Shown here: piece by piece, positions 42,062 through 50,769 of the stretch
Layout of the letters: each line of letters opens with the position of its first letter
Position numbering within the stretch: the first letter of the stretch is position 1
Assembly (NCBI GenBank): GCA_035649575.1
Contig: DASRJH010000300.1
Location: 1 to 50,775, forward strand
Direction: 5' to 3'
Length of the DNA: 50,775 nucleotides
From: DASVAL01 sp035649575
Lineage (GTDB): Bacteria > Planctomycetota > UBA1135 > UBA2386
The notes under the pieces: model-generated
Database searches by the model: none
Seen by the model: only the letters and a program-made list of their open reading frames with translations
What the model was told of the DNA's origin: nothing
Translations under genes and position numbers: made by a program

Positions 42062-43291
42062 ATGAGGCTCTCGCTAGCGTTCTTGTTGTTGCTGCCGGCC
42101 TGTTCGGTGTTGCCGACCGCGAAGGAACGCGTGCAGCGCGTGCGCGACGAAGTGGATCTGTCGGCCGTGCACCTCGTCACCTGGAATGGGCCCGACGACG
42201 TGCGGCGCGCGACGGCGGGCCAGGGCGAGATGCTGTCGTATCCTTTCGTGCGTCGCGTGATCAAGGCCCAGCACCTCGTGCTGCGGCGACTGGGGTGCCT
42301 GCCGGCGGGAGATCCAGATCGGGCGTTGACCGACCTGGCTGGCGACGATCCGCGTTGGATCGATGCGTTCGTGGTGCCGCCGCTGGCCACCGTGGTGGCG
42401 CGACCCCGGGCGCAGAACGACGTCGACCTCATGTGCCACGAACTCGGTCACATGGCTTCGTGGTACCGCGGCTACTGGCGCACGGGTGCTTCGCGCGTGC
42501 CGCTGCGTCTGGACGCTCCCGCCGATCCCGCGTTCTGCGACCTCGACGCGTTGCTGGCCGCCTGGGCGCTCGAAGAGGGCATCGCCGAGGCGACGGCACG
42601 CGCCGCGCGGTCGATGGCTTCGAGCGGGCAGCTGCCCGATGTGGAAGCCGACCGCCGGATCGCGCAGGCGGTGCCATCGCTCACCCCGCCCGTCGTGTTC
42701 GTGGGGCCGACCAACTCGTGGTACCAGGACTTGCACGTCGTGCTGAAGGCAGGCGAGACGTATGTAGCCGACGAGTCACTGGCGGTCCGTCTCGTCGATC
42801 TCGCGTACGGCACCGGGCTTCGTCACGTGCGGCTGCATCGGTCCAACGAAGAACGGCTCGAAGCGACGTTTGCCCGGCTCTGGCGCGAGTTCGCCGGCAC
42901 GACGCGCCAATTGCTCTCGTCCGGGGCGGCGCGGCTGCCGAGTTTGCTGGCCGGGACATTCCGTGCGCACGCCGCACGACTCGCGCCGGCGCCGGTCGGT
43001 GCGACGCGCGCCGGCAGTTTCCTCGTGCTGCAGTGTCTCATGCAGCGGCACGCCGGAGACTTCGACGAAGTGCTCGAGCTCGCGACCTGCCTCACCGACG
43101 ACCTCGTCTTGCGCTGGCACGACGACGGCATGTTGTGGATCACCGATTGGAGCGACGCACGGCGGGCCGAGGGGTTCGTCCGGTGGGTGCTCCCGTTGTT
43201 GCCAGGAGCCGAGTTGCGCCAGGACGGGGCGCGCGTATTGGTCTCGTGGGGCCAGCCCGCGACGAACGCGCTCGAAGTGCTCGCGAAGTGA
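42062..43291 (+). CDS. Putative lipoprotein with HELGH zincin-like motif
   Basis: The 409-residue protein starts at ATG 42062 with a lipoprotein signal (MRLSLAFLLLLPACS; lipobox LPAC). In the mature part CHELGHMASW carries an HExxH motif, and a downstream ALEEGIAEATAR could supply the third ligand Glu, the gluzincin layout. No close family comes to mind. The rest, with a long helical C-terminal half, is unrecognised. It may be a cell-surface peptidase. It overlaps the upstream end of the next gene's possible lead by 4 bp and sits before a secreted carboxypeptidase. Confidence 0.55.
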   Translation: MRLSLAFLLLLPACSVLPTAKERVQRVRDEVDLSAVHLVTWNGPDDVRRATAGQGEMLSYPFVRRVIKAQHLVLRRLGCLPAGDPDRALTDLAGDDPRWIDAFVVPPLATVVARPRAQNDVDLMCHELGHMASWYRGYWRTGASRVPLRLDAPADPAFCDLDALLAAWALEEGIAEATARAARSMASSGQLPDVEADRRIAQAVPSLTPPVVFVGPTNSWYQDLHVVLKAGETYVADESLAVRLVDLAYGTGLRHVRLHRSNEERLEATFARLWREFAGTTRQLLSSGAARLPSLLAGTFRAHAARLAPAPVGATRAGSFLVLQCLMQRHAGDFDEVLELATCLTDDLVLRWHDDGMLWITDWSDARRAEGFVRWVLPLLPGAELRQDGARVLVSWGQPATNALEVLAK

Positions 43292-43389
43292 CCCTCCACC
43301 TGGCGGCCTCATTGGCCTCTTTGCTGCCCTACTTGGGCTTTCCGGCCGGCCCGCGTATCGTGCAAGCCTCTCCCGCCCCGGTGCTTCCC

Positions 43390-45852
43390 ATGCTGCCATC
43401 CTCCCGCAGCGCCGTGATCGGCGCGTTCGCCGCGTTCGCTGTCGTCGTCCCCGCGCAGGTCCCAGCGCAGCCTGTGCGCCAGCTCGTCGAAGTCGTCGTC
43501 ACGGGCCCTGCGCAGATGCAGCAACTGCTCGCGATGGACCTCGACCTCGCGTCGTGTCGCCTGCCGCTGCCTGCGCAACGCCGCATCGAAGTGATCACAT
43601 ACCCCGGTGATCTCGCGCGCATGCAGCAAGCGGGCTTCGATTGTCGCGTGCTCGTCGACGACCTCGTCGCGGCCCACGCGGCGGCGGTCGCCCAGTTCCC
43701 CGTGGCCGCGCCCGATGTGCTAACGCCGCCGATCGGTCAGGGCGCGATGGGTGGTCACTACACGCTGCAACAGATGGAGGCGATCCTCGACGCGTTCCAC
43801 ACGCAGTATCCGCAGGTCTGTTCGCAGCGGGCCAGCATCGGCTTGTCGATCGAAGGCCGCGACATCTGGATGGTCAAGATCAGCGACAACGTCGGCGTCG
43901 ACGAGAACGAGCCCGAAGTGCTCTTCGACGCGGTGCACCACGCGCGCGAGCCGTTGTCGATGAGCGCGACGCTGTTGTACATGGACGAGCTGCTCGCGGG
44001 CTACGGCACGGATCCCGAAGCGACGTTCGTGATCAACGAGCGCGAGCTCTACTTCGTGCCCTGCCTGAACCCCGACGGCTACGAGTACAACCACCTGACC
44101 AACCCGAACGGCGGCGGCATGTGGCGCAAGAACCGCCGCGACAACGGCGGCGGAATCTACGGCGTCGATCTGAATCGCAACTACACGACCGGGTGGAGTG
44201 CGCCGTTCGGCGGCAACTCGACGTCGCCGAGCAGCGATACCTACCGCGGCACCGCGCCGTTCTCGGAGCCGGAGACCCAGGCCATCGAGGCATTCTCGAA
44301 TTTGCGGCAGTTCGTGACGATCTTCACGACGCACACCTACCAGGACGTGCTGTTGCGGCCGTGGGGTTATCAGACGACCGATCCGGCCAACGTCGCGGTC
44401 TACGAGAATCTCGGCGCGCAGATGGTGCAGGGCAACGGCCTCGCGCACGGCCGCATCAGCACGATGCTCTACATCGCCGCGGGCACCTCCGTCGACCATC
44501 ACCACCAGGCGCGCGGTTCCATTGCGTTCTCGGCTGAGCTCGGCCGCAGCAACGAGGGTGGCTTCTGGCCCGTGGGGCCGGCCATCGAGGCGATCGCGCG
44601 GCGCCACCAGCACATGTTCCGCACCGTCGCGCTGACGGCCGGTGCGGCCTTCAAGCTCGATGCCGTCTCGGTCACCGAAGCGCCGGGTGGCAACAACAAC
44701 GGGCTCATCGATCCGGGTGAAACGGCCCTCGTCGTGGCGACCGTGCAGAACCTCGGCGTCGCCTCGGCTCCGCTGACGCTCGACCTGATCGCCGTCGATC
44801 CGCAGTTGGCCATCGGCACCGGAAGTCTGCAGCCAGGCACGGTGCCGGCGCTCTCCTCGCTGCAGAACGCGCAGCCGCTGTCGTTCACGGTGCCGGGCAC
44901 GTTCCTGGCACCGGTCGCACGGCTGCTCGTGCGCGTGAGCGGCGACGCGCGGACAACCGATACGGCGCTCGACGTTCCGCTGCAGCCGCGGCGCATCAGT
45001 GTCGACGACGACTTCGAGGCGAACCGCGGTTTCGCGCGCAGCACGAACACGGCCACCGGAGGGCTCTGGGAACGCAGCGCGCCGCAGGCGACGACGGCGA
45101 GCGGCGTGACGATGCAACCGGGTTCGCAGACCACGCCCGGTGGAACGATGTGCTGGGTCACCGACGGCAGGGCCGGCACCACGGCCAACACCTACGACGT
45201 CGACGGCGGCTACACGCATCTGATCTCGCCCGAGATGGACCTGTCGCACCTCTCGGCTGCGACCGTGTCGTTCGATCTCTGGTACGCGGAGAGCGCGGCG
45301 AACGACCCGTTGCTCGTACAGCTGAGCCGCGATGGCGGTGCTTCCTGGTCGCTGCTCTACCAGCGCAGCACGCCGACGGGCGCCTGGACGCGTCTCGAGC
45401 TGCCGCTGTTCGCGCCGTTGACCGAACACATGGTGCTGCGCGTGCGCGCGCAGGATCAGTTCTCTTCGACCGTGGAAGCGCTCGTCGATGGGTTCGAGGT
45501 GCGCGCCGTCGCGGCCGATGGTGCGGTCACGCTGCTCGGTTCCGGGGTGCTAGGCACGGTCTTGCGCCTCGGCATGAACGGCCCGAACCCGTCGCTGCTG
45601 CTGCCGCTCGTCGCACTGGGGCGCGGACCGGCGATCCCGGTACCGGGCTTCGGCGGCACGCTGCTGCTCGACGTCGCCACGGTCGCGACGCTGCCGCTGC
45701 AGGTGCTTGGCAGCAGCGGGTATTCCGCGGTCGAGCTCGCGATTCCCGTGCAGCCGGGGCTGGTCAGCCTGCCGCTCGCGTTCCAGGGCCTGCTGTTCAC
45801 GAACGGCGCCATCACCTTCGGCGGCAACGCGCCGCTCGTCGTGCTGCGGTGA
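43390..45852 (+). CDS. Secreted M14-family zinc carboxypeptidase with long C-terminal domains
   Basis: The 820-residue protein starts at ATG 43390 with a signal peptide ending near PAQVPAQP; GTG 43288 is an upstream alternative. The M14 domain spans about 115-420: zinc ligands H184 and E187 (HHAREP), H315 (HTYQD), substrate residues in DLNRNY (260-265), and catalytic Glu383 (SAELG). A DLIDPGET-type CARDB-like domain (about 430-535) and a jelly-roll domain (about 540-700) follow. The last 110 residues form a beta-rich domain ending LPLAFQGLLFTNG, of a kind I recall at the ends of many secreted proteins from some planctomycetes; it may be a sorting or adhesion domain. It cleaves C-terminal residues from peptides outside the cell. 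Confidence 0.88.
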   Translation: MLPSSRSAVIGAFAAFAVVVPAQVPAQPVRQLVEVVVTGPAQMQQLLAMDLDLASCRLPLPAQRRIEVITYPGDLARMQQAGFDCRVLVDDLVAAHAAAVAQFPVAAPDVLTPPIGQGAMGGHYTLQQMEAILDAFHTQYPQVCSQRASIGLSIEGRDIWMVKISDNVGVDENEPEVLFDAVHHAREPLSMSATLLYMDELLAGYGTDPEATFVINERELYFVPCLNPDGYEYNHLTNPNGGGMWRKNRRDNGGGIYGVDLNRNYTTGWSAPFGGNSTSPSSDTYRGTAPFSEPETQAIEAFSNLRQFVTIFTTHTYQDVLLRPWGYQTTDPANVAVYENLGAQMVQGNGLAHGRISTMLYIAAGTSVDHHHQARGSIAFSAELGRSNEGGFWPVGPAIEAIARRHQHMFRTVALTAGAAFKLDAVSVTEAPGGNNNGLIDPGETALVVATVQNLGVASAPLTLDLIAVDPQLAIGTGSLQPGTVPALSSLQNAQPLSFTVPGTFLAPVARLLVRVSGDARTTDTALDVPLQPRRISVDDDFEANRGFARSTNTATGGLWERSAPQATTASGVTMQPGSQTTPGGTMCWVTDGRAGTTANTYDVDGGYTHLISPEMDLSHLSAATVSFDLWYAESAANDPLLVQLSRDGGASWSLLYQRSTPTGAWTRLELPLFAPLTEHMVLRVRAQDQFSSTVEALVDGFEVRAVAADGAVTLLGSGVLGTVLRLGMNGPNPSLLLPLVALGRGPAIPVPGFGGTLLLDVATVATLPLQVLGSSGYSAVELAIPVQPGLVSLPLAFQGLLFTNGAITFGGNAPLVVLR

Positions 45853-45856
45853 GAAC

Positions 45857-46303
45857 TCACGTCGCGGCCAGCACGCGACAGCTTGCGCCGGTTCGCAGGA
45901 TGCCGCCCGTGCGTACGGCGCCGTAAACGCCCCCGCGGCGTTCGGGACGAAGGCTGGCGCAGAGCCCCGTGCGTCCCTGGGCATCGAGCAGTTCGCACGG
46001 TCGCGTTTCGCCGAGCACGTCGACGACGACGTCGCCGACCTGCAGCGAGCTGCCGATGCAGGCGCCGAGATCGATGCCTTCGACGAGAAGGTTGGCGCGG
46101 CGAACGGAGGGATCGACGGGGGTGCCGAAGTCGGCGCAGGCGCGTTCCCAGGCTTCGCGCGCGAGCAGCGTGACCTGACGCTTACCGCCGCCAGAGTGAT
46201 CGCCGTCGAGACCCTGGCCCGCGATCGCGGTGGCTTCGTCGACGCGACGAACTGGGATTCGCGCGCCGGGCCGCAGGAAAATCGCGAGCAGTCGTGCCGC
46301 CAT
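45857..46303 (-). CDS. MOSC-domain protein
   Basis: The 148-residue protein from ATG 46303 has the MOSC pattern: AIAGQGLDGDHSGGGKRQVTLL, LLVEGIDLGACIGSSLQVGDVVVDV and GETRPCELLDAQ with the conserved cysteine, followed by RRGGVYGAVRTGG. MOSC domains bind a molybdenum or sulfur ligand and serve in molybdenum cofactor sulfuration or related transfer. It is a single-domain form, divergent from the MNT gene (86 bp). Confidence 0.9.
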   Translation of the reverse strand: MAARLLAIFLRPGARIPVRRVDEATAIAGQGLDGDHSGGGKRQVTLLAREAWERACADFGTPVDPSVRRANLLVEGIDLGACIGSSLQVGDVVVDVLGETRPCELLDAQGRTGLCASLRPERRGGVYGAVRTGGILRTGASCRVLAAT

Positions 46304-46389
46304 GCGATTGAGGGTATCCGCCGCGAGTGTTTCTCGACACCGGAGGCTCACTGGTCACGCGTGGGGCAGGGCGGCATACTCAGCAACTG

Positions 46390-46698
46390 ATGCCGCTCAC
46401 CCTGCCGCCGCGCCGCGCCGAAGTCCTGAAACTCCTTCAGGGCCAGCGGGACCGATTGGTGAAGTTTGCGGTGCGGTCCCTGTTCCTGTTCGGCTCCGTG
46501 GCACGCGATGAAGCCAATCTCGCGAGCGACGTCGATCTGCTGGTCGACTTCGCCGGCCCGCCCACCTACCGCGGCTACATGGATCTGAAGTTCTTTCTCG
46601 AAGATCTCTTGGGCTGCCGCGTGGACCTGGTCACGCGCGGCGGCTTGCGGCCGCGGGCCCTTCCGGCGATCGAACGCGAGGCGATCCGTGTCGCGTGA
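46390..46698 (+). CDS. MNT-type nucleotidyltransferase (antitoxin of an MNT/HEPN pair)
   Basis: The 102-residue protein from ATG 46390 has the minimal nucleotidyltransferase motif LFGSVARDEANLASDVDLLVDF: G-S-x-A-R then D-x-D. MNT antitoxins cripple their partner HEPN ribonuclease by adding AMP residues, or by binding. The stop overlaps the HEPN start by 11 bp, so the two are coupled. Confidence 0.88.
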   Translation: MPLTLPPRRAEVLKLLQGQRDRLVKFAVRSLFLFGSVARDEANLASDVDLLVDFAGPPTYRGYMDLKFFLEDLLGCRVDLVTRGGLRPRALPAIEREAIRVA

Positions 46699-47022
46699 TT
46701 GGCGCGGCTTCCTCGACGACATGATCGAAGCCAGCGAGCGCATCGTGTCCTTCGTCCGCGGTCTCGACTTCGCCGGCTTCGTCGCCGACAGCAAGACGCG
46801 GTCCAACGTGAGCTGTTCGTGGTAGGCGAGGCCGCGAAGCAGATTCCGCCCGAAGTGTGTGCACGCGAACCTGCGATCGATTGGCGTGGGCTTGCGGGCC
46901 TCCGTGACATCCTCGCCCACCACTACTTCCGCATCGATGACGCGATCGTGCGGGACGTGGCGACCAACGAGATGCCGCTGCTGATCACGCGTCTGCGTGC
47001 ACTCACTGCTTCCTTGCCCTGA
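46688..47022 (+). pseudogene. HEPN ribonuclease toxin, frameshifted
   Basis: From GTG 46688 the frame reads SRDWRGFLDDMIEASERIV to SKT and stops at TAG 46832-46834. The following bases in another frame continue the family: VQRELFVVGEAAKQIPPEV, IDWRGLAGLRDILAHHYFRID and so on to TGA 47020-47022. The join (after KT, near 46796-46804) lacks what relatives have there (K-T-R-D-A-V), equal to losing seven bases. The toxin active site R-x4-H (RDILAHHY) is encoded but lies beyond the break. Loss of the toxin leaves its antitoxin alone. A sequencing error is possible. Confidence 0.8.
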
Positions 47023-47046
47023 AGCGCGAGCGGTGCGGGGGATGGA

Positions 47047-48693
47047 TCACCGCGGTGCCAACAACCGCCGGTAGTTCCGCGCCCCGATCCAGGTCCCTGC
47101 ACCGGCAATCGCGGCGCCGGCCAGCACCGCGCCAACGACCACTGACGGCGCCCATCCGATCGCCGTCTCGAGCCGCAGCCCTGCCATCGACCGCCTCGCC
47201 TGGTCGCAGAGCCACCACCACCCGAGCACCGCGGGCGACACCGCGACCTCGAACAACAGGACCAGCACCATCGCCGCGACGAAGGTCCTCCCGCCCTGCA
47301 GGATCTGCCCGCCGTCGTCGGGCCGCATCAATCTCGGCCACGTGCCCACGACGGCCAGCACGCCGAGCGCCGCCAACGTGCCGCCCGACCCGATCCCGAG
47401 GAACGCGAGCAGCGTCGCCCTGTTCGCCTCGAGCAGGTGCACACCGGCCCCTGCGACGAGCACGAGCGGCCACAGCAGCAGAGCCGCGATTGCCGTGAGC
47501 TTGCCGCGCAAGATCGCCCCGGGCGCCGCCGGTGCCGCCATGTAGAGCGACCACTGCGCGCCGTCCCACAACGCGAGGCGCCCCATGTGCGCGTAGAGCA
47601 CGAGCAGCACCGCGAGGAACCACTGCGCGAGCATCGCACCGAGGTGCGCGACCTCTACCGGCAACTGCCGGTTCGCGAGGATGCCTCCGACGAGCAGCCG
47701 TTCGTGCGCGAGGACCCAGACCAGCACCGCGAACACCACGAACTGGATCAGAGCACCCGGCTGTTGCACCAACTGCGCGAACTCCTTCTTGCGCACGGTC
47801 GCCGTGAGCGATGCCGGCCAGGATCGCCGCCCTCGCCGCAACACCGGCGGTTCGGCCAGCTCGTGCTGCTCGAGGGCTCGCGGGTGCAGCCGCGCCGCGA
47901 ACCAGAAGATGGCGATCGTGAGCCCGAGCCACCCGAGCACCGCGCGCAGGGCGGTCGTGTCCAACACTCCTTCCGCGGCACTCGCGAGCAGCGCGGAAGC
48001 CGTGTCGATCGTCCACGGCAGGTTCGGCGCTTCCGCCGCCTCTGCCAGCTGCTGCAGCCGTGAAGCGCCCGGAGTGAAGAGCCGCAGCAGCAGCCAGGTC
48101 GAGAACGCGACCGAGGCCAACGCCGCGGTCACCATGATGACGAGCCGCAGCAGCCGTCCGGCCAGGTAGCGCACGAGCATCACCTGCACCGCGAGCAGCG
48201 TGCAGAGCAGAGGCGCGGTGCAGCACAACACCGCTAGCGGCACGAGCGCATAGGCCCACCGTGGCGCCGTGCTGCGTTGCAGCAGCGACAGCACGAACGG
48301 GCCGGCGAGGGCCATCGCGCAACACAGCGTCGCGAAACACGCGCGCAGCAGGACCTGCAGCGCGCCGCGCCAGGGCGGCAGCGGTGAGGAGCGCCAGAGT
48401 TGCAGTTCGGGCGTCTCGAACAGCTGGCGCTGCGCCAAAGCGACGCCGAGCCAGGTCGCCGCCATCGGGCATGGCATCAGCCCGTGGCCGATCAGGCTGC
48501 GGAGGGAATCGCCTCTGCTGCTGTCGTGCAGCAGCTCGAGCAGGTGCGGTTGCTCGAACACCGCCGCTGCGAGCCACCACGACGTGAGCGCGGACAGGAA
48601 GAGCCCTATGCCGATGCTCGTGAGCACACGGCGGCCGGCCGCGGTCATCGGCAGGTTGCCGAGCGCTTGCAGATCAGCTCGCAGCAGTCCCAT
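47047..48693 (-). CDS. ABC-2-type membrane permease
   Basis: The 548-residue protein starts at ATG 48693, overlapping the ATPase gene by 20 bp. It has about twelve hydrophobic segments (for example VLTSIGIGLFLSALTSWWLAAAVF and LVIMVTAALASVAFSTWLLL) with a cytosolic loop of about 60 residues in the middle, and fits the large ABC-2 permease type. It forms an exporter with the neighbouring ATPase. Substrate not evident. Confidence 0.85.
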   Translation of the reverse strand: MGLLRADLQALGNLPMTAAGRRVLTSIGIGLFLSALTSWWLAAAVFEQPHLLELLHDSSRGDSLRSLIGHGLMPCPMAATWLGVALAQRQLFETPELQLWRSSPLPPWRGALQVLLRACFATLCCAMALAGPFVLSLLQRSTAPRWAYALVPLAVLCCTAPLLCTLLAVQVMLVRYLAGRLLRLVIMVTAALASVAFSTWLLLRLFTPGASRLQQLAEAAEAPNLPWTIDTASALLASAAEGVLDTTALRAVLGWLGLTIAIFWFAARLHPRALEQHELAEPPVLRRGRRSWPASLTATVRKKEFAQLVQQPGALIQFVVFAVLVWVLAHERLLVGGILANRQLPVEVAHLGAMLAQWFLAVLLVLYAHMGRLALWDGAQWSLYMAAPAAPGAILRGKLTAIAALLLWPLVLVAGAGVHLLEANRATLLAFLGIGSGGTLAALGVLAVVGTWPRLMRPDDGGQILQGGRTFVAAMVLVLLFEVAVSPAVLGWWWLCDQARRSMAGLRLETAIGWAPSVVVGAVLAGAAIAGAGTWIGARNYRRLLAPR

Positions 48694-49447
48694 CGTGTGT
48701 CCCGGGCACAGGCCCTGTCACCGTCGTCGACAAGAACACGTCCTCGAACGAACGGTTGCCGTGACGCTGGCGCAGCTCGGGCACGGAGCCTTCGGCGCGC
48801 AGGCTGCCATTGGCGAGGATGCCGACGCGGTGACAGATCTGTTCGGCGATCTCGAGCACGTGCGTGCTCAGCATCACCGTCGTGCCGCGCGCCACTTCCT
48901 CGAGCAACAGGTCCTTGAGCCGGCGCGTGCTCAACGGGTCGAGGCCCGAGCTCGGTTCGTCGAGCAGCAGCGCCTGCGGCGCCGTCGTCAGCACCGCCGC
49001 GATGTGCAGCTTCTTGCGCGTGCCGTGCGAGTAGCCCTTGCAGAGCTCGTCGGCGGATTCCTGCAGGCCGAGCAGCGAGAACAGGCGTTCACTGCGCTCG
49101 TCGCGCGCCTTCTTGTCGACGCGCCAGAGGCTCGCGACCAATGCCACGTATTGGCGCCCCGTGAGATAGTCGTAGAGCGGCGGCGTGTCGGGCACGAACG
49201 CGAGCAGCTGCTTGATGGCCCGCGCATCGCGTCTCGGATCGAGCCCCGCGATGCGCAGCGAACCGGCGCTCGGTCGCAGCAGACCCGTCAACATGCGCAG
49301 CGTCGTCGTCTTGCCGGCCCCGTTCTGGCCCAGGAAGCCGTAGAGCTCGCCGCGGCGGATCGCGAGGTCGAGCCCCTGCACGGCCCACTTGCCCGCGAAC
49401 TCGCGGCCGAGCTGCTGCGTCGCGATCATGACCTCGGCGTCGCTCAT
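48674..49447 (-). CDS. ABC transporter ATP-binding protein
   Basis: The 257-residue ATPase from ATG 49447 has Walker A GQNGAGKTT, an unusual signature YSHGTRKKLHIA, Walker B ALLLDEPSSGLD, and the His loop MLSTHVLEIAE. It is the exporter class. The ATG overlaps the xthA stop (ATGA), and its end overlaps the permease start by 20 bp, so xthA, the ATPase and the permease are likely one operon. The longer open frame upstream lies inside xthA and is not coding. Confidence 0.9.
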   Translation of the reverse strand: MSDAEVMIATQQLGREFAGKWAVQGLDLAIRRGELYGFLGQNGAGKTTTLRMLTGLLRPSAGSLRIAGLDPRRDARAIKQLLAFVPDTPPLYDYLTGRQYVALVASLWRVDKKARDERSERLFSLLGLQESADELCKGYSHGTRKKLHIAAVLTTAPQALLLDEPSSGLDPLSTRRLKDLLLEEVARGTTVMLSTHVLEIAEQICHRVGILANGSLRAEGSVPELRQRHGNRSFEDVFLSTTVTGPVPGTHDGTAAS

Positions 49448-50220
49448 CGGCCGGGCTCGGCGAACAGCGCGGTCACCGGCACGTGATCGCTGGGACTCTT
49501 CTTCGTGCGCTCCTCCCGGTGCACGATCACGTCGGTGCAGATCGCAGTCGCGGGCGGCGTCGTGAGCACGTAGTCGATGCGCAGGCCGTCGTCCTTGAAG
49601 GAACCGGCCCGGTAGTGCCACCAGGTGTAGATGCCGGGCTCGGCGTGAAAGCGGCGCAGCGCGTCATCGAGGCCGAAACCCATCACGTTGCGCATCGCCT
49701 GCCGTTCGGGCGTCGAGCACAGGATGCGTTCGTGCCACCAGACCGGATCGTGCACGTCGCGGTCGTCGAGCGTCACGTTGAAGTCGCCGACGACGACCAC
49801 CTTCTCGGCCATCGAATAGCGCGTGTCGAGGAAGCTGCGCAGCCGGCGCATCCAGTCGAGCTTCTGGTGATACTTGTCGGTGCCGACGTCCTGCCCGTTC
49901 GGGACGTAGAGATTCAACACCATGAAGTCGCGCGCGATGGCGCCGATCACGCGTCGTTCGGATTCTTCCGGGTCGTCGGGCAGTCCGCGGAAGACGTCCT
50001 CGATCCGCTCCTGGCTCAGGATCGCGACGCCGTTGTAGCTCTTCTGGCCGAAGAACTCGACGTTGTAGCCTTCGTCCTCGAGCATCTCGCGCGGGAACTG
50101 TTCGTCCTGCACCTTGGTCTCCTGCAGGCAGAGCACGTCGGGACGGTGTTCGCGCAGGAAGTCCTGAACGTGGGTCAGCCGCGCGCGAATGCTGTTGACG
50201 TTCCAGGTGGTGATCTTCAT
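49444..50220 (-). CDS. xthA: Exodeoxyribonuclease III (AP endonuclease)
   Basis: The 258-residue enzyme from ATG 50220 shows all family signatures: TWNVNSIRAR, LQETK with catalytic Glu34, YNGVAILS, VVGDFNV and the closing SDHVPV, with IDYVL before it. It cuts DNA at abasic sites in base-excision repair and removes 3'-blocked ends. Length is typical. It is the first gene of a three-gene minus-strand run. This is a secure assignment. Confidence 0.95.
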   Translation of the reverse strand: MKITTWNVNSIRARLTHVQDFLREHRPDVLCLQETKVQDEQFPREMLEDEGYNVEFFGQKSYNGVAILSQERIEDVFRGLPDDPEESERRVIGAIARDFMVLNLYVPNGQDVGTDKYHQKLDWMRRLRSFLDTRYSMAEKVVVVGDFNVTLDDRDVHDPVWWHERILCSTPERQAMRNVMGFGLDDALRRFHAEPGIYTWWHYRAGSFKDDGLRIDYVLTTPPATAICTDVIVHREERTKKSPSDHVPVTALFAEPGR

Positions 50221-50391
50221 GCCGCAGGGTCTTCGGCCTCGCATGTAATCGCCCGCGTGCGGCAGCGGAAGGCCAAAGCTGCCGCGAAGGGGAAGGTTTC
50301 GCTGTGGCCCTTCGTCTGACGCGCATCACTTGCCTGGTCGGGATCCGAAGGGTTCTTCATGTCCACAGCCACGCGGTGAACAGGAGGAAGC

Positions 50392-50769
50392 ATGACCGCC
50401 ACGACGCTGTTGCCGCCGGATTCGCTGCTTGGTGCCGACGTCGCGATCGTCGCAGCGCAACTCGGGCCGCCGCTGCACTGCAAGGCCGTACGCGACGAAG
50501 TGCACCTTGCCTATGTCGGCCAGGACGGGCGCTGCGTGTCGGACGGCGTGGTGCTGGTCGACGGTGTGGTGGTGCGTGTGAGTCCGGTCCGGCGGTCGCC
50601 GCCTTCGATCCATGGCGACTGGATCGGCCAGCCGATCGAGCGCGTGCTGCCGTGTTTCGGGGAAGTGCTCGCGGTTGCGCACGATCCGGCCTTGCAGGAG
50701 CTGACTTTCGCGGCCTGGCGCGTGTTCGTGCACGAAGGCCGGTGCGTGTTGGCGCAGCCGCGCACGTGA
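50392..50769 (+). CDS. Hypothetical protein, 125 residues
   Basis: ATG 50392 has a strong ribosome binding site (AGGAGGA, 50382-50388). The protein is soluble with regular strands: LLGADVAIVAAQLGPPLHCKAVRDEVHLAYV, GVVLVDGVVVRVSP and VRRSPPSIHGDWIGQPIERVLPCFGEV. There is no signal or membrane segment and no family I recognise. The gene ends 6 bp from the window end, so what follows cannot be seen. Start and frame look real; function is unknown. Confidence 0.6.
   Translation: MTATTLLPPDSLLGADVAIVAAQLGPPLHCKAVRDEVHLAYVGQDGRCVSDGVVLVDGVVVRVSPVRRSPPSIHGDWIGQPIERVLPCFGEVLAVAHDPALQELTFAAWRVFVHEGRCVLAQPRT

Noticed and set aside
41323..43389. The first 690 codons of the long open frame ending at 45852.
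   Set aside because: It overlaps the DUF2071 and lipoprotein genes in another frame; the carboxypeptidase begins at ATG 43390.
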